A stretch of DNA of 64,000 nt from Brucella pecoris (GTDB taxonomy: Bacteria; Pseudomonadota; Alphaproteobacteria; Rhizobiales; Rhizobiaceae): contig NZ_VEWK01000006.1 in assembly GCF_006376675.1 (NCBI RefSeq), positions 1 to 64,000 of the forward strand. The letters are read 5' to 3'. Below, piece after piece: positions 1 through 6,858 of this stretch (the stretch's first letter is position 1; each line of letters starts with the position of its first letter). Under the pieces are notes generated by a model. The model was given only the letters and a program-made list of their open reading frames with translations, was not told where the DNA came from and searched no databases. The translations under genes and the position numbers were made by a program.

Positions 1-93
1 GGACGCGGACAGACCATCCTGCTCGAACGCGAAAGGATCAAACGAGACACGATCAAAAAACGCCGCTTGAACCACCAAGCCAAAGCCGCTTAA
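1..93 (+). CDS. C-terminal end of an unidentified protein (cut by the window edge)
   Basis: An open frame runs from the first base to a TAA at 91-93 and gives about 30 residues, starting GRGQTILLERERIKRDT and ending NHQAKAA. The piece is strongly basic (many Lys and Arg), as in tails of nucleic-acid-binding or mobilisation proteins, but it is too short to assign. It lies inside the island whose right border is near 6.7 kb. The 220 bases between it and the next gene (94-314) show no gene or clear signal. Confidence 0.35.
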   Translation, partial: GRGQTILLERERIKRDTIKKRRLNHQAKAA

Positions 94-314
94 ATCAAAC
101 CCCAAACCGAGCCGGAAACTCCAATCTTCAAAAACACAAATAGTCTCAAATCATTCGACGACGGACAGGTCGGCTGCGGTCATCGTTTTTCTGTTCCCAA
201 GCACCACGCCTATTATTTTGATCCGATTCGCTCTTTAATTTCCATCGAAATGGGTGGTTCGGCGATTATTGCATGCAGCTGGACTCAGGCTGTGCAGAAC
301 AGAAAGGATTATCG

Positions 315-905
315 TTAAACCTGCGGTCTGTGGATTCTTTCTGCTAAGAAATAAAGCCCGATCATCGTTGTAAGGACAATTTTTGCCGCAAGCCAGAATG
401 AGAGCAGGAGATAGCCGCCGCTCACCACAAAGATAGCAATACGTTTCCAAGCGGTTGGTAGCATTTCTATAAGAAGCTTTGCACTGGGTGCAATAAGTTC
501 AGCGCCCATAAATAGGAAGACTGCGACGAAAGAAAGGGCCGTTAAGTAAGAAAACATGTGCGATAAGAACATGCGGAACGTGAGGGACATTTCTTGGTCG
601 ACGCCTCTGGTTCTTAAAACCATTTTTGGCGCCGGATTTGGCATTTCGAAATCCATCTCCTCCCGATTGAACGTCGCAACAGCAGCTAGGGCTGCGATGT
701 AAAAACCAGGAAGGATTGCAAATACGTTCAGCATGTGCCTGCTTACGCTACCATCCCCTGTAAATTTGGGGCGAACCGGCAAGAGTTCGAAGCCGAGTGA
801 AAGCAGGAGGCCCACAGTGAGCGGTACCCATGTCAGGAACGGCGCAAGGTCGGGGTGTTTGATCTTCCCAAATGCGAATGCTCTCCTGATCTGATACCAA
901 ATCAT
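315..905 (-). CDS. Four-helix membrane protein of a two-gene island cassette
   Basis: 196 residues, family not recognised. Four hydrophobic stretches suit membrane helices at about residues 23-43, 58-79, 115-137 and 155-180. A polar segment of some 35 residues between helices 2 and 3 (REEMDFEMPNPAPK onward) is probably cytoplasmic. There is no signal peptide. The start codon lies only 6 bases after the stop of the 324-residue gene upstream, so the two are almost certainly co-transcribed and translationally linked. A soluble protein paired with a small multi-helix membrane protein inside an integrase-borne island recalls two-gene anti-phage systems such as Kiwa (KwaA membrane protein, KwaB partner). 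That is a similarity of layout, not of sequence. The protein could equally serve the island's transfer or maintenance. Confidence 0.75.
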   Translation of the reverse strand: MIWYQIRRAFAFGKIKHPDLAPFLTWVPLTVGLLLSLGFELLPVRPKFTGDGSVSRHMLNVFAILPGFYIAALAAVATFNREEMDFEMPNPAPKMVLRTRGVDQEMSLTFRMFLSHMFSYLTALSFVAVFLFMGAELIAPSAKLLIEMLPTAWKRIAIFVVSGGYLLLSFWLAAKIVLTTMIGLYFLAERIHRPQV

Positions 906-911
906 CTCAAC

Positions 912-1886
912 CTACGTTCTCTCCGCTATGACGCGTGCTTTCATGGCGTTGGCCAGAAAAGGTGCGAGCTTTACCGAAGACTCATCCATTGGTGGTTTTA
1001 TGTTTTTGACAAAATAGGACTTTATATAATTTTGCTGCTCCGGCGTTCCCGATGCGATATCATAATCTATGGCTCTGCTAACGCCTGATGGGTCCTTGAA
1101 GCGAACCTTAGCTGTGTGAAAATCGGCCTGTCGCGTGCGGAATGCATTGAGAAGCGTGGTCACACGACCTTGGCTGGGAATGGCTCTGTCAACGCGAATT
1201 TTTATAGACTTCTCACTTTCCACAAGATACTGATTTCCACCCAGATTATTGTGGGCATGGCTGTTCACAAGGGTCACGTTTTCAATAATGCCGTTTTCCA
1301 TATCTTGGATCAAAGCTTGAGAGAGATGTCCCGACAACTCAATCGAGGGAACGAATGAGTGCATTTTCGCACCTCCTCCTCGAACACGGGCACCATTCGT
1401 GCCCGCATACTCGAAAACGGCACGTCTATCGGTAATCGCCTTCTTGAGCACTGCGTTCAACATCGCCTGAACTAGCCTATGGCTGAGCCCTGGAACACCT
1501 TCAAGGTGGCAGAGATAATGGTTCGGTTGGCCGCTCTGTTCCGCAAGTGAAAGAACTAAATGTGCTGCGCGGTCACCTCCCTCATCTGCCTGTTTTGCTG
1601 CTATCCTTGGGACGCCTGTATGTCGATGTGAATAAACTGCGTTTGCGGCGTTTGTGTCACAACGTCTGATTAGTATTCGGGCGATCTGACCTTGCTGATC
1701 GATATCGATGTCGCCGATCCGATAAATGACCGCCCCTTTCTCGCGTTCGTGCGAGCAATCGCCTACGTTATACATTGCTTGCCAGGCATTGATGATTTCT
1801 TGTAGCGGTGGAGGTGGCGCATTCTGGGCCCTTGCACCCACGGTTATATCGTAGGCAAATACTTGCCTCTCTGAACGTTTCAACAT
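912..1886 (-). CDS. Uncharacterised 324-residue island protein, partner of the four-helix membrane protein
   Basis: 324 residues, soluble, no signal peptide and no membrane segment. I do not recognise the family. The N-terminal 80 residues look like an alpha/beta domain (FAYDITVGA, then alternating strands such as AVIYRIGDIDIDQQG and ARILIRR). The middle has HYLCHLEGVPGLSHRLVQ followed by a helix, a glycine-rich turn RVRGGGAK at about residue 168, and a C-terminal half with several beta strands and a possible nucleic-acid or ligand surface (KIRVDRAIPSQGRV). No nuclease, protease or NTPase motif is evident. It is the first gene of a pair with the membrane protein at 315-905 (6-base gap), transcribed away from the large recombinase gene. 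The 244-base gap between the divergent genes must hold their promoters. Soluble sensor plus membrane effector is the simplest reading. Confidence 0.75.
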   Translation of the reverse strand: MLKRSERQVFAYDITVGARAQNAPPPPLQEIINAWQAMYNVGDCSHEREKGAVIYRIGDIDIDQQGQIARILIRRCDTNAANAVYSHRHTGVPRIAAKQADEGGDRAAHLVLSLAEQSGQPNHYLCHLEGVPGLSHRLVQAMLNAVLKKAITDRRAVFEYAGTNGARVRGGGAKMHSFVPSIELSGHLSQALIQDMENGIIENVTLVNSHAHNNLGGNQYLVESEKSIKIRVDRAIPSQGRVTTLLNAFRTRQADFHTAKVRFKDPSGVSRAIDYDIASGTPEQQNYIKSYFVKNIKPPMDESSVKLAPFLANAMKARVIAERT

Positions 1887-2139
1887 TAGCCCCTCATCTT
1901 TCCACGCTGCTCATAATTGTTTTATCTAACTTATATCGAAGGCGTAAAGCCAATAATTAGCGATAGAGCCGAAGGCAGTTTCAATCAACCGCGCACGAAC
2001 CGAAGTTCGCTTCAAGTTTTGTACCTCTCATGTCAGAGTTTTTTTAAGCAGCATCCGAACTTCAGAATTGGTTAAATATATCGCGATAGCAGCCGCCCTC
2101 CCATCGTAGGGAACAACGAGTTCAAAGACATTGGCTGCT

Positions 2140-4479
2140 ATGAGAATACAATCTGCTTCAACGGTTCATTTTCAACGTAAAATATCCAGTTTCTGCGATT
2201 TGCGCATTGCTCCGCTTGTTTCAGGTCCTGCCCTGGATAATATCAAACGGCACTTGGTTGGGTTGATTTGCGACAGGAAAAAGCCGCCGGCGCGCGCCAA
2301 TCGTATTGACTGGCACTCGTTTGGGATTGATTGCGATATAGACACTGAACTGACGGAAAGCTTGAAGCGTGCGCTTGAGCCAGGATTAGAGGCGATTATC
2401 CGCTGGATTGGTCATGAAGGGTCGCGTAGTAGCTGTTCCGAGGACAATTTGAAGCCCAAACGATCCTTAAAAGTCGCAAAGCCTTCCCGAGCTTCGGCAT
2501 CAAAAAAGCCGCAATCCCAAAAGGGGCGATCACCGGAAAAGAAGGGTAGGGTACCGTCCAAATCGGTGGAGGAATTTCCGACCCCGCTCTTCGACTGGAC
2601 GGAGGATCCGGCGGATTTCCAAAGTGCGCTCAGTTATCATCTGCGCCGACATGGCGAAACATATTGGAAACTGCATCAAGCGGAGGTCAAAGGCGATGAA
2701 ACTTTTGACCGCACGACTTTGATGAGTTGGCTGAATGGCAGTAAAATGCCGAGATCAGTTGAGAGCTTTGAGATATTGTCGCGTATTGAGCGACGCTATC
2801 GCCTTCGCGATGGCTATTTCAAAGCCAAGCTTCCTCATCAGGCTCGTTCCGCTTATGGTTTGAATGTCGGCGAGAATATAGGTGCTGCGGAACGGCGACG
2901 GCTTGCCTGGCATCTGCCGGATGATTTCAACAAATTGCCATTCAGCAAACGTCAAGAAATATTGGATTGGGTGCGGCGAGTTATCATTTCAGGCTCGACC
3001 GATTATCGGCGTTTTCAGGCAAGTGCAACGCGCCAGCGTTATGCAATCCGCTTTCCGGCCATATCATATGGCAATGCGCTATCGGCTCACCGGGGCGCCG
3101 AGAGCTTGAACTGGGATGATGAAATTGATCAGGTCGAAATCGAGGATCCTGATCTTCTGGCAGGGGTGGTGGATGCCCCGCCGCGGTTGTCGATGGAAAT
3201 GGCAAATCTCGTTCGCTTCAAAACAGCAACATTGACCACAATGGGTTTTCAGCGCAACGGCGTTTGGGGAGAAGAAACGGCCTCGCAGAAAATCGAGCAT
3301 CTCGGTTTGATGTTCGGTGCGTTGGCGGCTTCTCCCAAAGGTGAGATCAAAGGACGCGGTGTTCCGCTGAGCCAGTTGACATTCGGACTCCTTGTTTTCC
3401 CGGGCGTGTGGGACTGGTATTTGCAATGGCGCGAAAAGCGGCGTGGATTCTATACGTCCTGGGAACATGACATGTTGAGCGTTCTGCTTAGCATGACACG
3501 TCCTGAAACCGGCTGGTTGTGGCAGCATCCCGAGCTTTCCCGCAACATAAGGCCTGTCGCTGGTCTTATCACTGAAAACGAGATTGCAATGGCAAAAGAG
3601 GATTGGCACGCAGCCTGCGCAACCTGTTTCAGGCACGCTGCTCATCGTTCAAAAGAAATCCAGCGCGTCATGCGGGTCCACCGTGATCCCTTCGAACCTA
3701 TTATGCCGGTGCTGGAGGCGGAAAGCCCGCTTGCTGAATATCGCAAGATCACCGAGGAAATCATCCGCCGGCTTCCTGACGAAAATCGCTATCCGGTTTC
3801 GGCGGCCGAGGCTGTCCGTTCCTTTCTCATGCTGCGTCTTGGACTTCATCTCGGCTTGCGTCAGAAAAACCTTCGGCAATTGCTCGTTTGTCCACGCGGT
3901 CACTTTCCGACCTCAGAGCGTCGGCTGGAAGACATGAAGCGGGGCGAAATCCGTTGGAGTGAACGAGATCATGGATGGGAAGTGCTTATCCCGTCCAACG
4001 CATTTAAAAACGCGAACTCATCATTTTTCGGCTCAAAGCCGTTCCGGCTGGTTCTGCCTGATTTGCAGGGTCTCTATGATTATCTCGAAGCCTATATAGG
4101 CCGGCACCGGAAAGTTCTGCTTCGACAATGCGAAGATCCTGGCACCCTGTTCGTAAAGACGGTCAAGACCACCAGCAAGGATGCCAGCTATAATCAGACA
4201 ACTTTCTATGAAGCGTGGAGGCTGACAATCCAACGCTACGGGATTTATAATCCCTATACAGGACGTGGTGCTATCAAGGGGCTCCTGCCGCACGGTCCGC
4301 ATAATGTCCGCGATGTTCTGGCCACTCATATTCTCAAACAGACCGGTTCTTACGAACAGGCGAGTTATGCAATTCAGGACACGCCGGAAATGGTTGCGTA
4401 TCATTACGGTCGTTTTCTGCCGCAGGATAAGGCAGCGCTTGCGGCAAAAATTCTGAATCAGGTATGGGAAGCAGCATGA
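2140..4479 (+). CDS. Very large divergent tyrosine recombinase (island-borne)
   Basis: 779 residues from the ATG at 2140; an in-frame TTG at 2131 would add three. Only the last 230 residues resemble tyrosine recombinases: the first catalytic Arg in LGLRQKNLRQL (R574), the H-x-x-R box PHNVRDVLATH (H721, R724) and a terminal Tyr in VAYHYGRF (Y756), at the usual spacing. The position that is normally His in LGH is Asp (AIQD, D747). Ahead of this lie an N-terminal domain (about 1-90), a Lys/Ser/Arg-rich linker (about 105-145) and a long helical region (about 155-540) probably including a DNA-binding part (LMSWLNGSKMPRSVESFE). Typical phage integrases are about half this length. It may act in element excision, in resolution, or on a target other than the tRNA site served by the integrase at 5264-6445. 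It stands alone as a unit and is followed by the toxin operator. Confidence 0.8.
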   Translation: MRIQSASTVHFQRKISSFCDLRIAPLVSGPALDNIKRHLVGLICDRKKPPARANRIDWHSFGIDCDIDTELTESLKRALEPGLEAIIRWIGHEGSRSSCSEDNLKPKRSLKVAKPSRASASKKPQSQKGRSPEKKGRVPSKSVEEFPTPLFDWTEDPADFQSALSYHLRRHGETYWKLHQAEVKGDETFDRTTLMSWLNGSKMPRSVESFEILSRIERRYRLRDGYFKAKLPHQARSAYGLNVGENIGAAERRRLAWHLPDDFNKLPFSKRQEILDWVRRVIISGSTDYRRFQASATRQRYAIRFPAISYGNALSAHRGAESLNWDDEIDQVEIEDPDLLAGVVDAPPRLSMEMANLVRFKTATLTTMGFQRNGVWGEETASQKIEHLGLMFGALAASPKGEIKGRGVPLSQLTFGLLVFPGVWDWYLQWREKRRGFYTSWEHDMLSVLLSMTRPETGWLWQHPELSRNIRPVAGLITENEIAMAKEDWHAACATCFRHAAHRSKEIQRVMRVHRDPFEPIMPVLEAESPLAEYRKITEEIIRRLPDENRYPVSAAEAVRSFLMLRLGLHLGLRQKNLRQLLVCPRGHFPTSERRLEDMKRGEIRWSERDHGWEVLIPSNAFKNANSSFFGSKPFRLVLPDLQGLYDYLEAYIGRHRKVLLRQCEDPGTLFVKTVKTTSKDASYNQTTFYEAWRLTIQRYGIYNPYTGRGAIKGLLPHGPHNVRDVLATHILKQTGSYEQASYAIQDTPEMVAYHYGRFLPQDKAALAAKILNQVWEAA

Positions 4480-4514
4480 CGCCGATAGGCATTCTCCAGC
4501 AATCTTGATAAGGG

Positions 4515-4529
4515 TAGCACTAAGTGCTA
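4515..4529. promoter_or_regulatory. Palindromic operator of the toxin-antitoxin operon
   Basis: TAGCACT-A-AGTGCTA is a perfect 7+1+7 inverted repeat ending 8 bases before the toxin ATG at 4538. Its position between promoter and start, ahead of an operon whose second gene encodes an HTH protein, is what is expected for autorepression by the antitoxin. The role is inferred; the symmetry is directly visible. Confidence 0.7.
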
Positions 4530-4537
4530 TATATCCA

Positions 4538-4897
4538 ATGTCAGAACGAGCTTTCAAAACGGCATGGTTCGCAAAGGCAGCGAAGAAAGCCCGAATTTCG
4601 GACAAGGCTCTTTTCCGGGCGATCGAACAGATCGCTCTGGGGCAGGCCGACGATCTGGGAGGCGGTGTGTTCAAGAAGCGGTTGAACGATAATATGTATC
4701 GTTCGATTGTTCTGGCCAAGGCAGGAGAGTTGTGGGTGTTTGCCTATCTCTTTGCAAAAAAGGATCGGGCAAACATCGATAATAGTGAACTTCTGGCGTT
4801 TAGAAAGCTTGCCGAGCTTTATCGGCGCAAGACGCCGGAAGATATCGACGCCGAAATAGAAAGCGGTGTTTTGTTGGAGATTGACAATGGCGACTAA
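4538..4897 (+). CDS. Type II toxin, RelE/HigB-like family
   Basis: 119 residues from the ATG at 4538. The upstream TTG at 4505 is rejected because it would run translation through the operator. The layout is that of the RelE-type toxins paired with NadS-like HTH antitoxins: N-terminal helices (FKTAWFAKAAKKARIS), the strand-forming KRLNDNMYRSIVLAKAGELWVFAYLFAK, then KKDRANIDNSELLAFRKLAELY, a segment highly typical of this group (FAKSERDNI in relatives). Toxins of the group are generally mRNA interferases acting on the ribosome. The gene overlaps the antitoxin start by 11 bases, so production is coupled. In the island it probably stabilises the element. Confidence 0.88.
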   Translation: MSERAFKTAWFAKAAKKARISDKALFRAIEQIALGQADDLGGGVFKKRLNDNMYRSIVLAKAGELWVFAYLFAKKDRANIDNSELLAFRKLAELYRRKTPEDIDAEIESGVLLEIDNGD

Positions 4898-5210
4898 GCG
4901 CAAATTCAAGAGCGACGCATTCGAAGCGATCCATAGCGCTGTCGAAGGCATGTATAAGACGGGCACTATCGACAAGGCGACCATGAAGACCTTCGATGAA
5001 ACCTGTCTGGTTGTACCTCAGGAACTGACCCCGCCGGAAATCAAGGCGTTACGCGAGAAAAACCATGTCAGCCAGCCGGTCTTCGCGCGCTATTTGAATA
5101 CGAGCGAATCCACGGTTCAAAAATGGGAAACCGGCGCGAAGCGGCCGAGTGGACCCGCGCTCAAGCTCCTTTCTATCGTGCAGAAACACGGCATCGAGTT
5201 GCTGTCGTAA
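4887..5210 (+). CDS. HTH antitoxin (NadS/HigA-like) of the RelE-type toxin
   Basis: 107 residues from the ATG at 4887, which has a good ribosome-binding sequence (TTGGAGA) 6 bases upstream; a longer in-frame start is not needed. The N-terminal half is the probable toxin-binding part. The C-terminal half is an XRE-type helix-turn-helix (EIKALREKNHVSQPVFAR, then TSESTVQKWETGAKRPSG), the hallmark of NadS/HigA-like antitoxins. It should neutralise the toxin and repress the operon by binding the palindrome at 4515-4529. It follows the toxin in the operon, the reversed gene order usual for this subgroup. Confidence 0.88.
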   Translation: MATKRKFKSDAFEAIHSAVEGMYKTGTIDKATMKTFDETCLVVPQELTPPEIKALREKNHVSQPVFARYLNTSESTVQKWETGAKRPSGPALKLLSIVQKHGIELLS

Positions 5211-5263
5211 GCTGGGGCGCCAAGCTCACTTGCAGCCAGCGTGATAGTTTGCGCTGGTGATCT

Positions 5264-6445
5264 TCACCCCAACGCCTCTGCCAATCTCTCAGAAATTCTT
5301 GTCGCTGCCTGTTTGATGGGATCGGCGGCAAGATGGGCATAGCGGGCTGTGGTCTGAACCTGACTGTGACCGAGAAGCTTGCCAATCATCGGCAGGCCTT
5401 CGCCGACGAGAAGGCCGCCTGATGCAAATGTGTGCCGTAAGTCATGAATGCGGACGTCTTCCAGTTCGGCTGCCTTGCGAATGCGCCTCCATGGCTTCTG
5501 CATGTCGTTGAGATGGTGTCCGTCTATGTGACCGACGATGACATAGGGATTGTCCTTCACTCGCGGCAGCTTCTCCAGAATGGCAACGGCTGCCTTGCCA
5601 AGATGAACCTTCTTTGCACCCGTCTTGCTATCAGGAAGCCGAAGCTCGTGTTCTTCCAGATAGACATATTCCCATTTCAGCTTCTGGATTTCCGATGATC
5701 GGCAGCCTGTCAGCAGAAGAAGCCGGAAGGCGGCAACTGCATGGACGGTCAACTCTCCATCCTTCTCCAGTGCCGTCATTGCGTCGCCCAGCCTTTTCAG
5801 TTCCCGTGCTGACAAAAACCGCTCGCGCTTGTGTTCGGGATATCGTCTGATGTCTTCACAGGGATTGGTATGGCGCTCCCGTATGCCCCATATTTCCGCA
5901 AGGCTCATCATTTTCGATAGGACACCAAGTGTCCTGTTTGCCTGATAGGGGATATGAGACTGGGAACCATGAAGTTCCGCCACATCGGCAGGCGTCACGG
6001 TTCGGGCACGCTGCTTTCCAAAAAACGGATTGATGAACAGTTCGACCGAACGCTTGTATTCACTTTGCGTGGTGGGTTTACAGCGAACGGCAACATGTTC
6101 CTTCATAAAGCGTGCGCCAAGTTCCACGACGGTAATCGACTGTCGCTCCCTGTCACGGTCGGCAGCAGGATCGCCATCGGCACCCCGGACATTGCCGAGC
6201 AGTCTGGTTGCCTCCTTACGGGCGAGATCAGCGGTAATCGGTCCGAACATGCCAAGCATGACGCGGCGCGATCTGCCATTCCTTCTATACTGCACGAGGA
6301 AGAAGCGTCTGCCGCTTGGCATGACACGAACACCGAAGCCGGGAAGTTCGCTGTCGAAGGCGATATAATCCTTTTCCCTGACAGCAAGCTGTTCGATACT
6401 GCGCTTGGTAAGTTTTACCGCCATGGCATCCATCCTTCCATCCAA
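5264..6445 (-). CDS. Tyrosine site-specific integrase of the tRNA-fMet island
   Basis: 393 residues from the first ATG; an inner ATG at 6424 (MAVKLTKRS) is equally plausible and gives 386. The N-terminal arm-binding domain of the type found in tRNA-targeting island integrases (LPGFGVRVMPSGRRFFLVQY) is followed by a SAM-like core-binding domain (about 110-200) and a complete catalytic domain: Arg in LTGCRSSEIQKL (R249), Lys in DSKTG (K274), HDLRH (H334, R337), LLGH (H360) and Tyr in TTARYAHL (Y369). It is transcribed towards the island interior, with its start 212 bases from the tRNA remnant at 6657-6701. This fits the enzyme that inserted the element there. Confidence 0.93.
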   Translation of the reverse strand: MDGRMDAMAVKLTKRSIEQLAVREKDYIAFDSELPGFGVRVMPSGRRFFLVQYRRNGRSRRVMLGMFGPITADLARKEATRLLGNVRGADGDPAADRDRERQSITVVELGARFMKEHVAVRCKPTTQSEYKRSVELFINPFFGKQRARTVTPADVAELHGSQSHIPYQANRTLGVLSKMMSLAEIWGIRERHTNPCEDIRRYPEHKRERFLSARELKRLGDAMTALEKDGELTVHAVAAFRLLLLTGCRSSEIQKLKWEYVYLEEHELRLPDSKTGAKKVHLGKAAVAILEKLPRVKDNPYVIVGHIDGHHLNDMQKPWRRIRKAAELEDVRIHDLRHTFASGGLLVGEGLPMIGKLLGHSQVQTTARYAHLAADPIKQAATRISERLAEALG

Positions 6446-6656
6446 CCCAGGTCATCATCCAGCGTCTTTCTCCGGCTTTCAGATTGTGCTTTCGTGGAAG
6501 CATAGTGGAAGCGTCAGGAAGAAAGTCGTGGCGTGGCCAGTCGTGAAAAAGGATGGGATGACGACAAAAGAATATCAATAGAAAACCGAGGCTTATCGAA
6601 CAGTAGAGTGCAAACAGAAAGCCAATCGAAGGATCGGAAAAACTGTCAAAATATCA

Positions 6657-6701
6657 CTCATAACCTGAAGGCCGCAGGTTCAAATCCTGCCCCCGCAACC
6701 A
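6657..6701 (+). other. Attachment-site remnant: 3' part of initiator tRNA-Met (CAU)
   Basis: The sequence matches the 3' part of an alphaproteobacterial tRNA-fMet: anticodon loop CTCATAA with anticodon CAT at 6659-6661, the 3' anticodon strand, T arm GCAGG-TTCAAAT-CCTGC at 6674-6690, acceptor strand CCCCGCA, discriminator A and CCA at 6699-6701. No matching 5' half (acceptor TGCGGGG, D arm) lies upstream, so this is not a functional tRNA. With the integrase beside it and a native terminator behind it, it is the chromosomal fragment displaced by integration and marks the right end of the island. The 413-base stretch 6446-6858 holds this remnant and the terminator, and otherwise no gene. Confidence 0.87.
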
Positions 6702-6707
6702 AATCAA

Positions 6708-6731
6708 CCCGCCTGAAGGCGGGTTTTTTTT
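6708..6731 (+). terminator. Rho-independent terminator of the former tRNA-fMet gene
   Basis: CCCGCC-TGAA-GGCGGG followed by eight T residues: a perfect 6-bp stem with a tetraloop, starting 6 bases after the tRNA CCA. It belongs to the displaced tRNA end and supports the view that the chromosome side begins here. Confidence 0.9.
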
Positions 6732-6858
6732 GGACAAAAGCCAAAACATCCGCAAAAGACAGCGCGAAGGCTGACTTTCGTCCTCCGCCTCAGACGCTGA
6801 AGAGGAGGAATGAATCCGTTAAAGTAACACCTTGGAAGCTGATCGAGCGGATAAGCGT

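Noticed and set aside
4505..4537. Longer toxin reading frame from a TTG at 4505
   Set aside because: It would translate through the 4515-4529 operator, and the ATG at 4538 gives the normal family length.
1..6706. Prophage or conjugative element modules
   Set aside because: No capsid, tail, lysis, relaxase or type IV secretion genes are visible in the part of the island inside the window.
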